Assembly: GCA_964035545.1 (NCBI GenBank)
Contig: OZ037769.1
Coordinates: forward strand, 13,444,633 to 13,508,632
Length of the DNA: 64,000 nt
Direction: 5' to 3'
Source of the DNA: Bugula neritina
Lineage: Eukaryota > Bryozoa > Gymnolaemata > Cheilostomatida > Bugulidae
Position numbers and translations under genes: made by a program. This document shows positions 20,901-33,520 of this stretch, in pieces. How positions within the stretch are numbered: position 1 is the first letter of the stretch; every line of letters starts with the position of its first letter. The notes below the pieces were generated by a model. The model saw only the letters and a program-made list of their open reading frames with translations. It was not told the DNA's origin and searched no databases.

Positions 20901-23900
20901 GTGTCGAATGTTCAGGTGATCTAGACAACTGGAGTTGCTAAAATCCAAATCTAACGAATCAAAGAATATTTCTACTGTGTTGGAGTCGAGGTTGGTCAGT
21001 GTGAGAGTGGAGTTGATGCTGCCTCTGTAGAACTCGCTGACGGAATGGTGGCCATATATGTAGTTGGAGTGACTCACGACGAATCCGGAATATTGCCCTT
21101 CTGTGTCAACTGTATGACTCGGGGTCAGCTCGCCGATGTCTATGACACTCGCAACTGCAAAACATTGAGTTGTGTTTTTTTAAATACGAAGCTTTTTAAT
21201 ACGAGTTGTTTTATAAGCAGCACCGAGTTGGGGGTGACTGAGTGCAGTAGTTCAAGGTTTAAATTGGAAGTTTGAACTTCAAACGTGAGAGCCCCAAACT
21301 ACTGCACTCAGTCACCCCCAACTCAGAGCTGCTTATAGAACAATTCTTTTAATACAAGCAGCTGGACAATATGACTAGGACTTATCTGCAGAGTTTACAA
21401 ATTTAACTCTACAGGAGCATGTAAGTTTTCTGCTCATGAATTGATGCTGAATTATTATAACTTTAGTGCATTAAGAGTAAATAAAACGTAAGCTCTGTAT
21501 TTAGCTGCTATATGTTAAAATAACAATTTTTGTTTAATAAAAAGTTACTTTTGTCAACAGCGAATTTTGTCAACAAAAACTAATCTGGAACATTATTTTA
21601 TTTCTAAATTATTCCCTTTAAGATAAACTAAGCAAACCAATACACTATAAACTAACGTAATATAATAAAAACTAATATAATTATAATATAATATAATATA
21701 GTATAAAACAATAGAATATGAAACAACATAATATAATACAATATAATGTAAAACAATATATCATAAATCAATAACATAAAACAGTATAATATTATAACGT
21801 GATATAACATAATATAATATAAGATAGTGAAGTTTCCATCAGTCTCACCTGTATAGGTAAGCATAAATCTGTAAATCTCCGCCCTGTAGTTGTCAGAATA
21901 GAGTCTCACTTTGAGTGAGCCGGCGTAGTTCTTGTAGTGATAGATGTAGGTGGGGGCGGGTTGGCAGAGCTTCACCCCTAACTGATCCACCTGGAGGAAA
22001 GACTCTCCAGTCTTACACCAAGTGCCCCAGCAGCTGTACTGTTGCACGCAGGGCAGGTTCAGGGTGTTGGCTTGCAGCCCAAACCAGGAATTTTCTGGAA
22101 TCCCTGTTAGCTCAAGATAGCAGTCGACAGCTTGGTCAGTTGTGAGGGTGGGGCTAATGATTCTCCCCTCCGAGCTTGCAGCAACTTGAGAGGTACTTGG
22201 GCTACACATGTAACTTGGCCCTAAAACAAGTTAATGTATTTTGTTGCAGGGAACAACACAGATTTGAAAGTGCACATATTGTCTTGGTTTTGCGCTTTGT
22301 TTAGTTATGTTTTAGCGATTGAAAAAAGAGCTACTATACTATATATACAGAGAATAATCTGCTATATATAGCATGATATACTAGATAATATAGTATAATC
22401 TACTCTATTTAGTATAATATACTAGATTGTATATAATGGACTATACACAGCCTAGTATACTTTACACAGTATAATATACATATACACACATGCAGTATAA
22501 TCACCTATACACAGTATATTATACTATACACAGCATATTATATTATACACAGTATATGATACTATACACAGTATATATGATATATATATCATATATACTA
22601 GTAGTATACTACTACATGAACAGTCTCAATTACTACACATATTTTAGAAAATGCTTTAGAATTGACAAGCCATTGAGTAAAGTGGAGATAAGAACAAACA
22701 AATTATTTATACTTGTATATAAAGTAGGGCACAATAAGTGGTTTTGTTGACAAAAGATTAAAGATTTGCTGGTAAAAAATCTTTTACAGAAATGTTTTTG
22801 CTGATGTTTCGTAATATTTGAATGTAAAAGAATATTTTCAACACAACAACAGGTTATTAGGTAACACTTTGTAAGCAGAACCCTAGGTAGATCATTTATC
22901 AGGACACTAAGTCTCTTGTAATACGAGGATATAATTTCACAGTTCATAATTCACATCAGCCCATAATATCGCATTTCTCTTTTTCATAAAGTAGACTAGT
23001 AGGTTTTAAATATTGTCACGCTTAACCAACCATGAGCACATTTTCTAGTATGACAAGTTTCTGTATGACAGTAGGAAGAGGGCTCTCCACCACCTCCCCC
23101 CTCTCTCCATATTATAAACTTGTGTTATAAACTTGTCTATATATGCTGATGGAACTTTAAGCTTGACTTAATTTCGACATGTAAACAACCAAATAGGTTT
23201 AATTAGCGGTTTAATTAAAACGTGTATCGAATTGCACCAAAATGTTGTCATAAACTAACATAGCACTTGTAGGCTTTAATCTAAATAAATAAAAATGCTA
23301 ATCCAAATGTAAATTAAAATGTAACATGTTGAAAATGCAAAATATCTAATTTAATATGTATGCAATTTGGAATAATCTAGAAATTTTATGTCAAGTCACA
23401 ATCAGTTTCTATGGGAGCAAAGGATGTTGCAATTGTTTTATATCTTTTTTTGCAGTAGCGCTATTAAAGCATCAATCAAATCAATTGCCTAATTGCAGTG
23501 GAGATGAGATGTAGATTATAGAACTGAGGAATTACACCAAGTCACTTTCAATTACCACATCAAGTGATGAAATTAACAGGCTTTTTTGCTAAACCAATTA
23601 TTTCTTGGCTTACTTAAGGGAAGATGATTTCACCTACTTAAGTTTTTTCAAACGAAATTTTGCTGAATGGTGTTGGTTTGCTAGTAGAAAATATTGAACA
23701 GAAAAAAAACTGCCCCCCCCCCTTTCCGAAGGATTCATATCTTAAGAGTCAAGTAGTGTGGACTTTATTTACTACTCAATCTTATTTACTTTAAACTTGG
23801 GTATCTTGATTTATACAAACTCAATTTCCTCCTAATATAGGCTTCTTGTTTCATTTTTAAACTTTTGTACAAGCTATGTTTCAGTGTATAAAGAAATAAT

Positions 23901-24296
23901 TTTTGATGAACATATTTATTACAATAATTTAATTAATACTGTTTTTATAGTTCAAGAACAAGTAAAAACATTCATCAGATGCTAATTTCAGGGACCTATC
24001 ATTTTGCCATTGTCATTCGTGAAGGTGGAATCTTTTTAGCAAATGATAAATTGTCATGTTGAGATATTAAAGCTAAATTTATTATTTATGACAGATTTGA
24101 TGGTACTACCACGTTTTGAAAGCATAATATAGGACAGGATATACTTGTATATCTCCAGGACACGTGCGTGTTACTATGTGTCCTGGCGTAGCTAATACTG
24201 CTATATACTTACTAGAGACTGCCTTCACCAATTCCACTACAAACAAGGAGATTAGAAGCTGTTTAAGTAGGTGTCTCAACATCTTTCTAGATGATT
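17932..24296 (-). CDS. CUB receptor gene G2: SP-CUB-CUB-mucin stalk-TM-tail
   Basis: Eight coding exons on the minus strand: 24213-24282 (ATG 24282; exon extends to 24296), 21849-22220, 20747-21154, 19698-20312, 19255-19408, 18908-18990, 18235-18370 and 17932-17950. All junctions follow GT-AG and phases agree. The total is 1857 nt, 618 residues plus stop. The predicted product is a type I membrane protein with a signal peptide, two CUB domains, a 205-residue Thr/Pro mucin-like stalk, a membrane span (AAMMLIFIVIIAVVVV) then KRRKR, and an 85-residue tail with ADYKLV and PPYYDSP tyrosines. The role is unknown; adhesion, pattern recognition or allorecognition are guesses. A non-coding first exon probably ends at 26467. 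The 19-nt terminal exon is the least certain part. Confidence 0.75.
18235..18370 (-). CDS. Cytoplasmic exon of G2 with tyrosine motifs
   Basis: 136 nt, phase 1 in and 2 out. Encodes ADYKLVATDDTPPYYDSPQP and a Ser/Thr stretch. Donor AATAG|GTAAGG; unspliced reading would stop at once (KNR then TAA). Confidence 0.6.
18908..18990 (-). CDS. Cytoplasmic exon of G2 (83 nt)
   Basis: Acceptor TGCTTTTAG, donor CAA|GTAAGA, phase 2 in and 1 out. Encodes a Ser/Lys/Glu-rich segment, SSNSEKSSVNKEAKISGP. Confidence 0.6.
19255..19408 (-). CDS. Transmembrane exon of G2
   Basis: 154 nt, phase 1 in and 2 out. AENSEQIKKEKTN, about 22 hydrophobic residues, then KRRKR. Read-through gives an early stop (KRRKRCA), but donor AAAAG|GTGTGC joins in phase to the next exon. 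Confidence 0.75.
19698..20312 (-). CDS. Mucin-like Thr/Pro-rich stalk exon of G2
   Basis: 615 nt, phase 1-1, in one exon. The middle is almost entirely TTT, PTT, ARPTT and SRPTT motifs, followed by a Pro/Ser part (PPTSPVTPPASPVSS). It is expected to be heavily O-glycosylated and extended. The Gly/Cys- and Val-rich open frames on the other strand are shadows of this repeat. Confidence 0.8.
20747..21154 (-). CDS. Second CUB exon of G2
   Basis: 408 nt, phase 1-1. VASVIDIGELTPS, then GFVVSHSNYIYG, NSTLTLTNLDSNTVEIFF, the Cys pair CLDHLNI/KVC, and HSDGFRFQYR at the end. Counterpart of G1 12725-13102. Confidence 0.83.
21206..21343. repeat. Palindromic hairpin element, copy 2
   Basis: Inverted repeat with ends TTGTTTTATAAGCAGC / GCTGCTTATAGAACAA and inner GTGACTGAGTGCAGTAGTT and its complement. 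It is flanked by direct repeats CTTTTTAATACGAG / CTTTTAATACAAG. Diverged copy of 7506-7640, here in the G2 intron next to the second CUB exon. Confidence 0.75.
21650..21835. repeat. ATAATATAAT-type low-complexity tract
   Basis: Tandem TATAATATAA-like units directly beyond the donor of the first CUB exon of G2. A similar tract (TATACACAGTATA) is at 22330-22620. Not coding. Confidence 0.75.
21849..22220 (-). CDS. First CUB exon of G2
   Basis: 372 nt, phase 1-1. Begins PSYMCSPSTSQV and has GRIISP, DCYLELTGIPENSWFGL, extra cysteines (YSCWGTWCKTGE), FLQVD, KLC and the ending YRFMLTYTG. It aligns with the first CUB of G0/G1 (NCTLTL.GIPEYSW) at moderate identity. Confidence 0.83.
24213..24296 (-). 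CDS. Signal-peptide exon of G2
   Basis: Acceptor TGTTTACAG, 14 nt of leader, then ATG 24282. MLRHLLKQLLISLFVVELVKAVS ends at donor CTA|GTAAGT in phase 1, matching the first CUB exon. Confidence 0.72.
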
Positions 24297-24299
24297 CTG

Positions 24300-26460
24300 T
24301 AAACATAAAAGACATTTAATATAAAACAATTCTCATCAACTTAGAAGTACAAGCTTAAGATACATATAATTTTATTGCTTTTACAATGTTAATCTAATTG
24401 AGTATTCTTTGCAGTTAAAGAGAGAGTAATTTAGCCATGCAGTAGCAATAACCAAAACCACACATCCTTAAACCTCTACAATACAGTTACATTATATATT
24501 TAAGGGGTTAGTATAATTAGAGGTTTATGAACCTTTGTTTATTCTACAGAGCAGTGAAAACCTTAACAGTATTGTTTATAAGCAACTTTTATAAATTGAA
24601 TTGAGTTCACACAACTCTTTTACCACTAAAGTGAAAGGAAAGTTAGCATGCTGTGCTAATAATTAAGTTAATTGCTGAGGCAGAGGTAGCAGCTATTAAA
24701 ATGCGTTGCTTTCTTGAATAATAAAATTAGTTTTAAATGTATTTGTAGCAATTTATTGGAGCCCTGTGCAAGTCTGCATGAACATGTCAATGTTTCTTCA
24801 GCTAGTATAGGGGCAAAACTGTTGTGTGTTTCAGGCAAATGAACTGCGAGTTTGGTTATTTCAGGACAGTGGTGTGTCATGCCTTGTCATAAATGATGCC
24901 TGCCAATTTATAATATTTTTACATTAAAATGACAGCTACATTGAAATGTTGAATAAATTAAAAGGCCTTTGTCAGCCCTCATGAACTGCATAAAGGAAAA
25001 CGAATTACATTTACAGAAAAATGACCTTCGTGCAAAGTTGTTAAAGTGTTTTACATTATGATCTCATACACTGGCCTGTAATATCTGAACATCTGGCATA
25101 GAGCCCAACCCACCCCTTCACTGTATCACACCATCTCTCTACGTGGCAAACTCCTCTTAATTAAAATTCAACAGCCACAGCCTATTAGCCTCAGTACCTT
25201 CTATCACAGTACCAAGCGTTAGCCGGCACCCCCTTAGCTACTGTCACAAAAAGAGGAAGCTGATGAAATCTAACTACTGCTGGTCTGGAAACTTGTGTAA
25301 TAGTGTACTAAATGCTAGGTTAATCAATGGTAATCAATCAGCTAAAGACGCATTTTCAGTAAGTTACAGGAGATTGCTTTTACTTAGTAGCTGATATTCA
25401 TTTGTTCTTCATCAGAAAACTTCATACATTAAAATGATATAAACTAAATGACACGTTCGGCAAAAGCTGGAATATATGACAGCAAAGTGCGTCTGAGTTC
25501 ATGTATAATCAATAATAATTACACTAACAGTAAATACGCGCTATTGCTGTGTATATTGTTAGAGTATGTGTATTACAGGCAATGCAGCCTTTTCAACTTA
25601 CATTATTACCTACCAAATGGCATGACTTATTCTGGTAGAACACCCAGTAGCACAACTTGCTATATTTAGCACCTTACTATAAATTGAACACAACTTTCTA
25701 TTTTTAGCAATTATATATTTAGCTGTTATAGTATATCGGCATGCTAACTTATATAAGCTCTGATCCCTTAGTCACAAGAAATTAATTTTTTTTGGTTATT
25801 AGACTGAATTTGTATCAAGAAAATGGAAAATATCTAATTAATGTTTTTATCATATATTCTTATTATTACATATTGTTGTAGTGATTATTGTTATTTTTAG
25901 TGTGTAGTAAAATTCTAAAAAATTGCATAACTCCAAGCAACAATGTCGGTGAAGTGATGTGAGGACAGCAGATGATGTTGTTGCTAAGTGAAGTTACTAG
26001 ATGATTCACAACTAAAACCATTAGCATTGCTTATATATAACTGAATGTTTTAAATTTAATCTATAAAATTATGAACACTACTGTTATATCAGAACTTATC
26101 ATATCATGAGCCTCTTCTTTACATGAAAGCACTAGCCTTTATCACTTTGATTATACATTGCTTTTATTTTTAACTTTACAACAAAAATAGGACAGAATAA
26201 AATTATAATTTTAGAGGTCTAAGGTAGGTGACAGTGTAAGGAAGTTAAAAAGCCTGTGTTTTAAATGAAAAATTTCACAAAGGTCGTAGCCTATCTGAAA
26301 AGGATTTTAAACCTCATGCTTCAAACTAAATTTCATAGACTAACTTAACAACTATTAGAAAATTTTCAACTACACATTTGAATGAGAAAACATGGCAAAC
26401 AACTGGTTATTATGAATTTTAAGTATGTTTTTAATTTTTATTTAATAAAATCATAATTAC
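24300..26460. other. Presumed first intron of G2, no gene seen
   Basis: AT-rich, with short open frames only. A repeat copy begins near 26215 (see 28058-28218). Treated as an intron because of the donor at 26466 and the acceptor at 24297. Confidence 0.4.
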
Positions 26461-26466
26461 ACTTAC

Positions 26467-26560
26467 CTTAAAATCTAGACAGTGACTGGAAGTTGAGCAA
26501 AATGCAGTTTCTGAACACTAGACTTGGTTTTGTAGAGACAAAATCTGAGCTACAACACTG
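26467..26560 (-). other. Likely non-coding first exon and promoter side of G2
   Basis: Minus-strand donor AAG|GTAAGTG at 26466-26467 with no open frame before it, 2.2 kb upstream of the signal-peptide exon. The exon's 5' end is not visible. About 300-400 bp further up are CCAAT-type boxes (26854, 26886) and a TCACGTG E-box (26902) that could belong to its promoter. Confidence 0.35.
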
Positions 26561-28057
26561 AGGTGATCGTGAGGAATGTGTAATGGCTAAATTCAATACC
26601 AAAAACACTCCTACAATCCTTTATTTACGATGATCTTTCCTTTAACAAACAAGTTTTTGTTCTTATCTATCAACGCTTGTAAAACGTAGACAATGAAGCA
26701 AACATTAATCGTGCTGAGAGCTTTATGTTGGACGTAACGATGATAATTTACAAGAACAAACACTTCATTGTAGTACAACAAACAGTGAAGTCATACATGC
26801 GTATGGCGTGACAATTTATTAATCCCATTCAAAATGAACAGGCAATATCGATTGACCAATAGTATCGCACTAAGCGGAAGCTCTACCAATCGCTAGAGCC
26901 TCACGTGTGAACCGTAATGATGTATCTCCAACACGCATTATTAATATTCTAATACGCGCTAATTGATTATTTTGTAGTCAAGGCAACAAGACAACTTGCC
27001 TACGTGGACGATTTCATAAACATATACACGGACGTTTTTTGCTTATAAAAAGTGTACAACTTTAAAATAATGCATATTCATTATGAAGCTATCATATTAT
27101 CTAATATTAATAATAGTATAGTAATAATAATATTTTTATTTAATAACATAAAAAATCAGGGTTTAGGGTAGGGGTTTGGGAAAGTTTAGCATCAGTGTGC
27201 CATTTTTACCTACATTTTATTTGTGCCATTATTACCAGCGTCATCATTACCTGTGCCATTTTTACTGTGCCATTTTAATTTATAAAAAACTTATTTGTAT
27301 TCTTCTCAGCTACCAGAACCCCCCTCCCTCCTTTTAAAAAAAGGAAGCAAAGAACTTAGTCTAACTAAACAACCTAACAGACCTAGGAGACATTTAATGT
27401 GATTGTAATAAAAAAGCTGAAGACAGCTTATCACCATTGTATATGAACACTGAGAGATGATATATGATTATTGGTTGTTGTCCATGTGAACTTGAAATTG
27501 ATTAGAGAATAATTGAGGGATGGAACTTAGTGTTTACATTGTGCTAAAAATATTGCAAGCCTAACTTCTCCTTCTGTTCAAAAGTTACTTTGAGAGTAAC
27601 TATAAATGTTTCATCAGAGTTTATATCGCTGTAGATTATTAAACTTAACTTGCCCTTAAATTGAACAGTGGTGCTGGTAGATCAGCACTGTTTCATTCAA
27701 CGTTGTTTTGTTTTTGGGCTGCAACCTATATAGCAACAGCAAGCTGTAATGATTGAGGCTATAGTTATATATGCAAGAGATAAAAGACGTGCATGCGCCA
27801 TTCCAGAAAAAATTTGATTGAAAATTTTGATAAATATTTTGTGATCAAATTTTATAAAAAATTGATAGCAATTTCATAAAAAGTATTTATTTTTAGGCTA
27901 CAAGCTATAGTTATATAATAGTTGATTTATTTTTAAAATTATTGCACTTACATCAGAGTATAAATAAACATATTATAAGATAACACTACCTTTAAAACAA
28001 AATTTTTTTCTCTGCCTATTATAGCAGCTTCAACAAGTGTAACTAAAGCGAGGTAGG

Positions 28058-28218
28058 TGCAGTAATGGAGAAATTGAGAAAAGCCTGTGTTCTAAATTAA
28101 AAATGTAGCAAAAAAGTTATGCTCTCATAAGAATTTCAATCTGCACCCCAAACCAAAATTTAATAATAAAATTAAAGAACTAAAAATTAAGCTGTCTCAA
28201 TTTTTCCACTACTGCCCT
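28058..28218. mobile_element. Probable MITE
   Basis: Ends GCAGTAATGGAGAAATTGAGA and, on the other strand, GCAGTAGTGGAAAAATTGAGA form terminal inverted repeats. The interior (AAGCCTGTGTTCTAAATTAAAAAT) is similar to 26215-26350, a second partial copy. Target duplication not resolved. Confidence 0.5.
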
Positions 28219-31200
28219 GAAATGATTAATGCTTAATATTAAAGTGAACTGTTGGATTTCTGTATGAGATAATGTGTCTTTGGCAAAAAAGTTTAAATTA
28301 TTGCATAAGCAAAAAACTACAAAACAGAGGGATGGCTGAGTGCAGAGTCTGTCATATTCTTATCTAACACTGCCAAGTTTACGGTATGGTAAGTTTTGTT
28401 CATCAGTCAAAGCCCATGCCTAATTTCGAAAAGCTCTGCGCGATCATGCCATTTTCGCTCAAGTGTCTAGCAAAGCAACTTTGGCCTATTTATGAAAGCA
28501 AATAAAGCCAGCATTGGCTATTGAATCCAAAACTTACGCAATGATTGCTTTAAAATGATTGTTGTGAAATCGCTTTCATCTGACATTCATAATGCTAAGT
28601 ATGTAAACACTGTATTCCACACTCACTATAAGCAAACAGCGCCTATTACACAACTTTCAACTGCTGTCATTCTGCCAAGTTTATTTTAATCTATTATATT
28701 ATTATTGATCTATTATTTTATTATTATTGATCTATTGTCTTAATATTATTGAGCATAATATTTACAAATAGCAGTATAGGTATGCCATAAAAAGTGCTGC
28801 ACTATAAAATCATTCACTGTGCAGTGAATGGCTAAGGAATTATAATATTTTAATGAAAACATGTCTAATTTGAATAATGAGTTTTAGTGTAATGTTGTTA
28901 ACAGCCATTAGTATAAGGAGTTTTGTCAGTGCAAATCTAATGTGTAGCACAGTTACATAATATTCCTTTATGTTTGTTGGTAGCTATATGAAATAACGTT
29001 ACTTTTCTAAAGTTTTAGTATTATACGTATCTAAATCTGGTAAAATGCCAAAACAGGCCCCTTTCGAAATAGTTTAGTTTATTCATTTGTGTTAGTTTAT
29101 AGGCATTAGACCACAGGTGTCATTTAGTGCATTCTGTAAGCATTATAAGAGACCCCAACATGGGGTAGATAAAAGTTATTGCTAGCTTTCCCATGCAGCA
29201 TTGACACTAGACAAAAGATCAGCAGCCTTAGGAGTTGTTTGACCTTTTGTTGAATGAAATGCAGCCTAAACTAACATTTAGAGCCCCACACTAAGTGAAC
29301 GCTGTCAAGCGTTCTTATTTAATAATTTATAGATTATTGGATTGTAGCACTTCTATCTTTAGACTCTAATATGAAGGAAATCTTTAATTAATATGAAGAA
29401 GCTACTAGAACATCTTTGGGAATTTCCAATGGTGGTGCCATACACTATTATCTATGGCTACCTACAAAATAAAAGTTGATGATATTGCGTAATATTATAT
29501 GAAGAATAAAGTTTGAAGTGACACATCTACTTATATCCCTACTTGAGTTTGTATCTTCTATTTTCAGCATAAGCCATGCAGCAGTATATAATAATTATGT
29601 TAACTGTAGTTTTGACAGCAAGAAAATTTCAATAACCTCAGTTCTTCTACTATCATACTGATAATTCTAATTTTAGGGCAGCAAATAATCGTTAGAAAAG
29701 GCTATATAAAAAGTCACATGCTGTTATATCTATTTACACATTGATATTTGTAAATATTTACACTAGCTTATGACTTTATTATGAAAAGTTGTGCAACAAG
29801 CTTTGGCTAGTGGTCTGATATTAAATCCTAGTCAAATATTGATATATAAATCTCATTTGTGTATAACAACTTTATAAGAGCTATGCTATAATCAATAATA
29901 TATTTGTTGCATATTTAAAAAATTACGATGGGTAGTAAATTATAGTATCATTTTGTTGTTGATGTCATAGCTAAAGCTATAGCCAATGCGGACTGTTTCA
30001 TTCTGCCATTCTGCAAATATTTTAAGTTATTCTCATATTTTCTTGGATTGCACTGCTGCATTCATCTTAATTAGCTCTAAGATCCTAAATAATCTCACAA
30101 AGCAAAAGTAATATTACAGCCACCAGTACTTCTTTAGTTATCACTAAAAATATAAAATCTGTAGTATATATAATATTTGTATGTGTTAATTGTGTCTTAG
30201 TATAATATGGAAATATTTATTGTCACAGACTGAAAGAAACCGTTACATCATACGTTATAAGTGTAGTTGCAAGTCGCAAGTAGCAAGACGCAGCCTAGAA
30301 GATAAGTGAAAATGCTGGGTTTTTATACCAGTCAAAAAGGTTAGCTTTTGTGTAGTAGCAATAATGAGTGTGGAAAAAGCATAATATAGCTGTCATAGCT
30401 GTGATGATACATGAAAAGCTATCATGAATTAGGGAAAAACTTTCACAACTCTGTAAAGTCTCAGCAATATGACTATAGCAGACTGTTTTATAGGAAGTTT
30501 AAAACTTAGATCACATTTTTATTCAATCTGAAATGTGCACAATATCAGGCTTGTTATAAGAGAACATTTCTACTCATTAGGTAAGACAACCCTTTGACCT
30601 TCAATAGAAATAACCTGTAATATGCTGCTGTGTTGTATTCAGTGGCACAATTTTGCATCAATTCAAGTCACATAAATTTCATTTATTCACAAACATATTA
30701 TTGTTATAGTTACAGTTATTTACACATTTGTATATACTATGCAAATCACATCAAAATCTGAATATAACCACATATTGCAAGCATACATTATATTTAAACA
30801 CTTTATAGTATTACATAATACAATCTATATAGGTCCTATGTAAAGAATTAATAAAATTGTGTGATTGTTGAATATCAAACATTATTAAACATTTTAAATA
30901 AATAATATAAATAATCTGACATGGCTTTATAATAGACATAATTATATAATGAAACTTAAATGCTTATAATATAAAATAGTATATTTGCCAAAAATAATTG
31001 TAGATTAATAGATTTTCATTTAGATTTAAATTTGGATATTATTATTTGTTAATTGTTTTCAAATTAAAACAAAAGCAGTTTTATAGTAGCTGTAGCATTG
31101 TATTCTGTTTTAATTGATGAACAATGAAACCATTAGTGTGTTATCTCAACATATCTATTTCCAGTCAATACACAATGCATGGTAGTTAGTAGGAATTGTT

Positions 31201-31473
31201 CAGTTCTATCACTAAACTTTATAGACTGTTTAAATAGACAATCACAAGGCAAAACAAAGAAGCTGTTGTATTGCAACTTTATTGAGCAAACTTTATTTGC
31301 AAATAAATATCAATAATTGTAGCCTTCATACAAATATCCTATTATAAAATTATACATGTTTATATTTTGCTATAATATCCAATAACTGATGTTAATAAAT
31401 ATATATTCTAATTTATAGTAGATAATAATGTGGAGTAACAATAATTATGTTCCTAACTTTAAGGAATTATGTA

Positions 31474-31697
31474 ACTGTGGTGTAGTGCATGGTTAGAGTG
31501 CTGAGCTATAAGTAAACACAAGGTCAGAAGTCCAAACATTGGTGGTGATGTTAGGAAGAGCAGTCACAATTGCACCTGTGCCACATAGATAAATGAGTCC
31601 TTAGCCCACTTTAACAAGACTTTTTCATGGAAGAAGAGAGAGAGGGGGGTTTGTAGGGGGTTCACAGGGATAGTGGCTATAAACTTGCATTATGGGT
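31474..31697 (+). repeat. tRNA-derived SINE, copy 4
   Basis: Plus-strand copy. Head CTGTGGTGTAGTGCATGGTTAG with an A-box, TAAACACAAGGTC, body GGTGATGTTAGGAAGAGC and CAATTGC, then TTAGCCCACTTTAACAAG and tail CACAGGGATAGTGGCTATAAACT, followed by a short TA-rich stretch. Confidence 0.6.
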
Positions 31698-31712
31698 TAT
31701 TGTTATTAACTT

Positions 31713-31744
<32 letters not shown>
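31713..31744. repeat. (TA)n microsatellite
   Basis: Uninterrupted TA dinucleotides just after a SINE copy. Confidence 0.85.
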
Positions 31745-32877
31745 ATGCCACTTACTTACATTCTTCTTTGTGAAGAAATTGCTTCCTCGGATGTATTGTA
31801 AGTAAATTGAAGATTGGGCCACTACCATATTATAGTAATTAGCTAACAGCTGTACTAAGCAGAAGTGGTATTACTACGCAATGTAAGTTTACTAGCTCAA
31901 AGGGATATTCCCACAATTAAGATTTTAAGGTTTGTCCACTCTTGAGTGGAAGCTCTCTTGGCGATAAATATTATAACCAATCAGCAAAGATGGAGTTGTG
32001 ACAACTGAGAGATTAGGAAAGCAAAGGTTTTAACTAAAATATTTTATTGGGTGCAGAAACTGTTGTATTTATGTAATCAATATAGGAATGGGTCATCATG
32101 CATGTTGTCAGTAATTTGTGTGAAAAAATATGCACTTTGTGTGAGATTAATAAGTAGATTAGGTAAACTGCCTAAATAATTAAAACAAATGTGTATGTTT
32201 AACTGGAAAGTGATGAAACTCAAAGCATTCATATTTTAGCAGTTTACAGAAAATAATTAATACAGCTATAGTTTTTCACTAAAATATTCGACTTTTCACT
32301 TAAAAGTTTGAAACCTAGTTGCATATTAATTTGCTTGCATATTATTATAAACAGTGAACCATTTAACCCTTCTATAGACAACCATGTAGCATAGAAAAGT
32401 AGTTAGTGCTATACATAGTCACGTGCATAATATAGTTTTTAATTTGAATCAAAATAGAAATATAAACTTAAACCTTATAATATTACTTCGCAGCTAACTT
32501 GCAATATTGAACAAGAAAATAATTGCAAACACTACAAAAATGCAAGTAAAAGTGGTCATATTAGGTGTCTTAGACTTGCCCAGACTTGCTCGCGAGCTTG
32601 CCCTCCGCGTCCTAATCTGACGTAGGGATGGCAAAATAGCCCTATTGTAGCGTGAGTTTATATCGCGTAACGTTGTTCAGAAGCGGGTTTGTCACAGATT
32701 CATGTTGTTCGGAGCTCAAATCACACGAGTGTTACTCTTCGGGCGGCTACTAATAATCAACGTCAGCTATCAAAAAGTAAGAACGGGAACTAATTTGCCT
32801 TATCTTGACATTGAAATAAGTTATTCCACTTCGTTGGTTTTTAACCTCCTGCGATTAACAGTGTGGTATATTAATAT

Positions 32878-33229
32878 TGTAGTAATTTGTACAATTACTG
32901 AGCGTGAGTTATTTACTTGCGTATAGTTAGCTGGTTATTCTGTTATCAATTACTAAGGTAGCTGTCGAGTAATTATATTTATTATCCACAATAAAGCATA
33001 AACCAAACATCACATCAAATTATCCTATACAAGAGTCAACTACTAACACATGTTACTACTACAAGCCTCCGCTTACAACAACGTGCTATAATGTTAATAA
33101 CCCGGGAAGTGTCACGTGAATCGGAAGCATATCTTCCGGAGCTGCTAATTGGTTGCTACATAAGAGTCTAAGTATTCCAAGAGTAGGGAGAGGGCGATTC
33201 CTGTATTTGTACTTGCACTACTCACTACA
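32878..33229 (-). repeat. 3' LTR of B1
   Basis: 352 bp, no difference from 37790-38141 seen. Preceded in element orientation by a GGGGGGG polypurine tract. Confidence 0.92.
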
Positions 33230-33520
33230 CCGTCCCCCCCAGCAGAAAGCCCTACTTTCTGATAACACAATAAAAAAACATAATGAAAAACCATACAATA
33301 ATCCAAAAAGAAAAACATATATAAGTAAACCCACAAAGAGTAAGAAAAGAAATAGTTAAACACGACAACATTTACATTAGAAGACAACAGGGTGATCGAT
33401 CACACACATCTAGTCAGCTATTAAGAGAGAGGGTGCTCACCAGCACGCGGGCCAATGTCGGAGCGCTCGTCACATTCCAAACGAGCTATAGCTCAACGAA
33501 GGTGCCTACCCCAGGTATTC

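Larger units (their letters stand above)
26570..32850. other. Long intergenic region, no convincing gene
   Basis: AT-rich with no long open frame and no recognisable domain on either strand. It contains four GTGCCATTTTTAC-type repeats (27198-27290), a probable MITE (28058-28218), a SINE (31474-31697), a TA repeat (31713-31744) and a more GC-rich patch at 32580-32850 that could be a promoter. Confidence 0.5.

Noticed and set aside
27160-27185. Interstitial telomere-like tract (GGGTTTAGGGTAGGGG)
   Set aside because: Only two or three imperfect units; not enough for a telomere relic.
32702-32926. Plus-strand 74-codon open frame left of B1
   Set aside because: It runs into the B1 LTR, has no known domain and no matching splice partner; the patch looks more like promoter sequence.
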